NCBI RefSeq assembly: GCF_014596945.1
Contig: NZ_JACVXB010000003.1
Coordinates: 434,001-498,000, forward strand
Length of the DNA: 64,000 nt
Direction of reading: 5' to 3'
DNA from: Aestuariibaculum sediminum
GTDB lineage: Bacteria > Bacteroidota > Bacteroidia > Flavobacteriales > Flavobacteriaceae
In this document: in pieces, positions 61,672-64,000 of the stretch
Layout of the letters: the number at the start of each line of letters is the position of its first letter
Position numbering within the stretch: the stretch's first letter is position 1
Position numbers and translations under genes: made by a program
Notes under the pieces: generated by a model
Told to the model about the DNA's origin: nothing
The model's database searches: none
The model's input: only the letters and a program-made list of their open reading frames with translations

Positions 61672-63117
61672 TTAATTTTTAATAAACTTTAGGGTTTTTG
61701 TTCTGTTTCCTTGAATAATCTTAATTAAGTACATGCCCTTTTGATATCGCGAAATGTCAATAGAATTACCTTTGGAATAAGTACCATTACTTATTATTTT
61801 CCCATGTATATCGTATATTTCATAGTTAAAATCCATTTCATAAACTCCTGAAACATTAATTGAAGACGATGATGGATTTGGATATAATCGAAGACTATAA
61901 TCGTTGGTTTTCACTGCCACATCTTCTACCGACAACAAATAAAAATCAACACATAAACAATCCTCCTGCAAAAAATAATAGAACTTATTTTCACAGGGCG
62001 TATAACTTATGGCAATGGGGCAATTATTATCAAAATAATCGACTATTCTTGTTACAACCCAATCACATGCCAAAGGCGCATTATCTACCGTTTCATCGTT
62101 TAAGCCAAATTGATTTGTTAAACCTACTCTATTGATATTTGGAAATATTCCTGAAGTGACACCTCCATTATTTTCATGAAAGTAGACGCGCCCTCCATTA
62201 CCCATAGTACTACTGTATAGTGGATCAGAAATTAAGACATCGTTATCGCCATCGCAGTCAACATCGTAAATTTCTGGCACTGGGTAACTACCGCTATTTC
62301 CAAGCAGGAATATATTACTAATAAAAGAGTTTCCAGGATTATAAATTTGTGGTGAAGCCAATGAAAAATATGGTGAGGTCCCTCCTGTATTTTCAAAATA
62401 AGCAACGCCATGAAACCATCCTTGACTTAATAATATATCTGGAAGGTTATCGTTATTTAAATCACCAATATCGAAAAACCAATCGACTGGTGGATAATCT
62501 ACACCCGAAGTCATTAAAACGGTAGTTGCTGTCGCAGGAAACACGCCCGAACCATTATTTTGATAATAACTAATTCTGTATACCGCAGCACCGGCATCAT
62601 ATTCATGTAAAATAAGGTCGTTTACGCCATCGCCGTTCCAGTCGTATAATCTGTAAGATTCCGTTGAATTGAGAATATTAAGAGATACTCCCGTACTCGG
62701 ATAGTTAGGAATCATTCCTGCACCAGCCGAATTTATTAAAACATTTAATTTTCCAAAGCGATCCGCGTAAAGTATATCGATATCGCCATCATTATCAATA
62801 TCGCCATATTCTTTATCGCTTACTCCTCTATTAACCTTTAATTCATCTTCTACCGATAAGGGAAATAAATCTGGTGCAGCTTCCTTATAAGGACTAAAAT
62901 TCAGCCCCAAACAAATGGGATTATAAATATTAACCTCCGTCATATTTGTAGGTCTTATTATTTTATCTCCTGCATCGCAATTAACCAAATAGGCACTATT
63001 TACAATTTTACTATTATGAGACATTATTTGATTAATTGGCATAACGCCTTCAAAAATTATCTCTGTAGATTCACCTATAAGCAATGGGTTTAAATTCTCG
63101 TAAAAAATGGTTCTCGT
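61672..63117 (-). pseudogene. FG-GAP/T9SS protein, C-terminal part of a broken gene
   Basis: This part runs from the codon after an in-frame TGA (63118-63120) to the stop at 61672. The first codons read TRTIFYENLNPLLIG; the earliest usable start is TTG at 63084. It holds FG-GAP/VCBS calcium-type repeats (GDIDNDGDIDILYADRFG, YDWNGDGVNDLIL, GDLNNDNLPDILLS, DVDCDGDNDVLISD) and a T9SS tail (LRLYPNPSSSSINVSG, KGMYLIKI). Without the upstream part it has no signal peptide, so it should not reach the surface. Same frame as the preceding fragment, so one base change would rejoin them. Confidence 0.85.
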
Positions 63118-64000
63118 TCAATTAGAACTGGAACTATTTCCGGTCGAAACTGTATTGCAATTAAAATTAGCCTGAGATGTTGTTGAAGATGGGGTGTTAT
63201 TTAGAAAAGACACATTAAAATCTGGGGCACTTCTGTTAATCACGTTAACAAACGAAAAGTCACTTCCTCGATTTAATGTTGTTGGAAAATACACATCGTT
63301 AACATCTGGCAATTCATCTATAACCTGATATTGAAGAACATCCTTATTACCTAGGTTGGTTACAGATATTTTATAAAAAACTCCATCGTCGCATTGCGGT
63401 CTAAAGGTTACTATGCTACTAAAACTTAATAAATCTGTAGAAACTTCTTTAGTAAACTTTAAAACAGACGACTCTTTTATATTTACCTTAGCTTTTTCGG
63501 TTGTTAAAGTGTTGGTTCCGTTATCACTTAAAGTAGCGGCATTATCTATATTTCCCGGTGGTGTAAAGGCCTTTACTTTAACTTTAATAATTACACAATA
63601 ACTTGGAGCCACAGGATTTAAACAACCGTAATCGACACCAAACGTATTACAAGTTTGATTTAGGCTTACATTGTTCCATGTTAAAGTTTGTCCGCTTTGA
63701 GTAAAATTAGTCCCTATTGGCATATTACTGAAAACCACTGATAAAAATTCGTATTTAGCATCTAGCACATCTACCAATTGACCATTAAAATTTAAACTAC
63801 CGTTATTTTGAATACATAATTCAAATTCTAATTCGTCTGTAGGTGTTAATTAAATCGGTAACAAAAGGATCGTTCGTATTTGCCTTTCTTACACGTTTTA
63901 ATGCGCATAATTTAACTTGAGGATCTTCAATAGTAAAATCTATGCAACTGTCTTGACTTAATATTTCATTTACATTATTAGGTGTATCTATAATTGCGCC
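63118..64000 (-). pseudogene. FG-GAP/T9SS protein, middle part with frameshift (5' end outside window)
   Basis: Two frames cover this stretch. From the window edge (64000) one frame reads DSCIDFTIEDPQVKLCALKR to a TGA at 63821. Near 63847 the coding sense moves by one base to a second frame (TPTDELEFELCIQNNG), which runs through DUF11-like repeats (VVFSNMPIGTNFTQSGQT and VFYKISVTNLGNKDVLQYQV) to TGA 63118. A single extra base in the TTAATTAA run at about 63846-63853 explains it. With the TGA this gives two lesions in one gene. The true start lies beyond the window. Confidence 0.82.

Noticed and set aside
63118-63120. In-frame TGA as a possible selenocysteine codon
   Set aside because: No SECIS-like hairpin, no selenoprotein family context, and the same gene carries a second lesion about 730 bases upstream. 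Decay is simpler.

Overview
This 64 kb window is an AT-rich chromosomal segment of a member of the Bacteroidota, most likely family Flavobacteriaceae. The evidence is a TonB-dependent receptor fragment, type IX secretion (T9SS) sorting tails on secreted proteins, DUF1573/DUF6090/DUF6702/CarboxypepD_reg-like families, LytS/LytT-type signalling, weak Shine-Dalgarno sequences, and many start sites preceded by the Bacteroidota -7 box TAnnTTTG. I see no plasmid, phage, insertion sequence or CRISPR array. Most of the window is housekeeping and metabolic genes in short operons on both strands, often closed by strong hairpin terminators shared by convergent genes.

Layout. 1-5.5 kb: TonB receptor tail, valS, a secreted DUF1573 protein and an aspartyl protease with a PDZ domain. 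5.7-9.4 kb: PLP aminotransferase, murB, then an ECF sigma/anti-sigma pair. 9.4-13.4 kb: aqpZ, a small Cys-rich membrane protein, a GT2 glycosyltransferase, a second ECF sigma factor and a divergent Nramp-like transporter. 13.4-20.7 kb: lipA, GAPDH, a TPR hybrid histidine kinase, lpxK, a Nif3-like protein and a coiled-coil protein with a decayed zinc ribbon. 20.8-24.6 kb: msrA, a solitary GH95 fucosidase-like enzyme and a two-domain Fe-S protein. 24.7-31.9 kb: a seven-gene kynurenine/3-hydroxyanthranilate catabolic operon (kynU, kmo, RidA-type deaminase, aldehyde dehydrogenase, atypical SDR, 3-hydroxyanthranilate dioxygenase, ACMS decarboxylase) with a structured intergenic element inside it. 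31.9-37.6 kb: a TlpA-type thioredoxin protein with a LytT/LytS two-component pair. 37.7-45.7 kb: O-methyltransferase, membrane EEP-family hydrolase, tatA, M1 peptidase, DUF6702, two tandem CarboxypepD_reg-like proteins and pepE. 45.8-53.2 kb: tRNA-Gly, GNAT, ankyrin protein, gpmI, a decayed HAD gene, map, DUF3050, methyltransferase, apbE and a small partner. 53.3-64 kb: SLC13 transporter, a tandem array of four DUF6090 membrane proteins plus a decayed fifth, small proteins, a cytochrome c and two T9SS-exported proteins, one of them broken.

The strongest candidate for something under-described is the DUF6090 array at 54.8-58.1 kb. Each copy has a nearly identical membrane-anchoring head and an unrelated-looking tail, and three successive junctions share the same 8-base stop/start overlap. 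Other points worth checking are an SDR in the kynurenine operon without the usual Tyr/Lys catalytic pair, a structured element between two genes of that operon, an Nramp-type transporter without the canonical metal-binding motifs, a LytS-type kinase with a possibly DUF2927-like sensor domain, and several genes broken by one or two point lesions.
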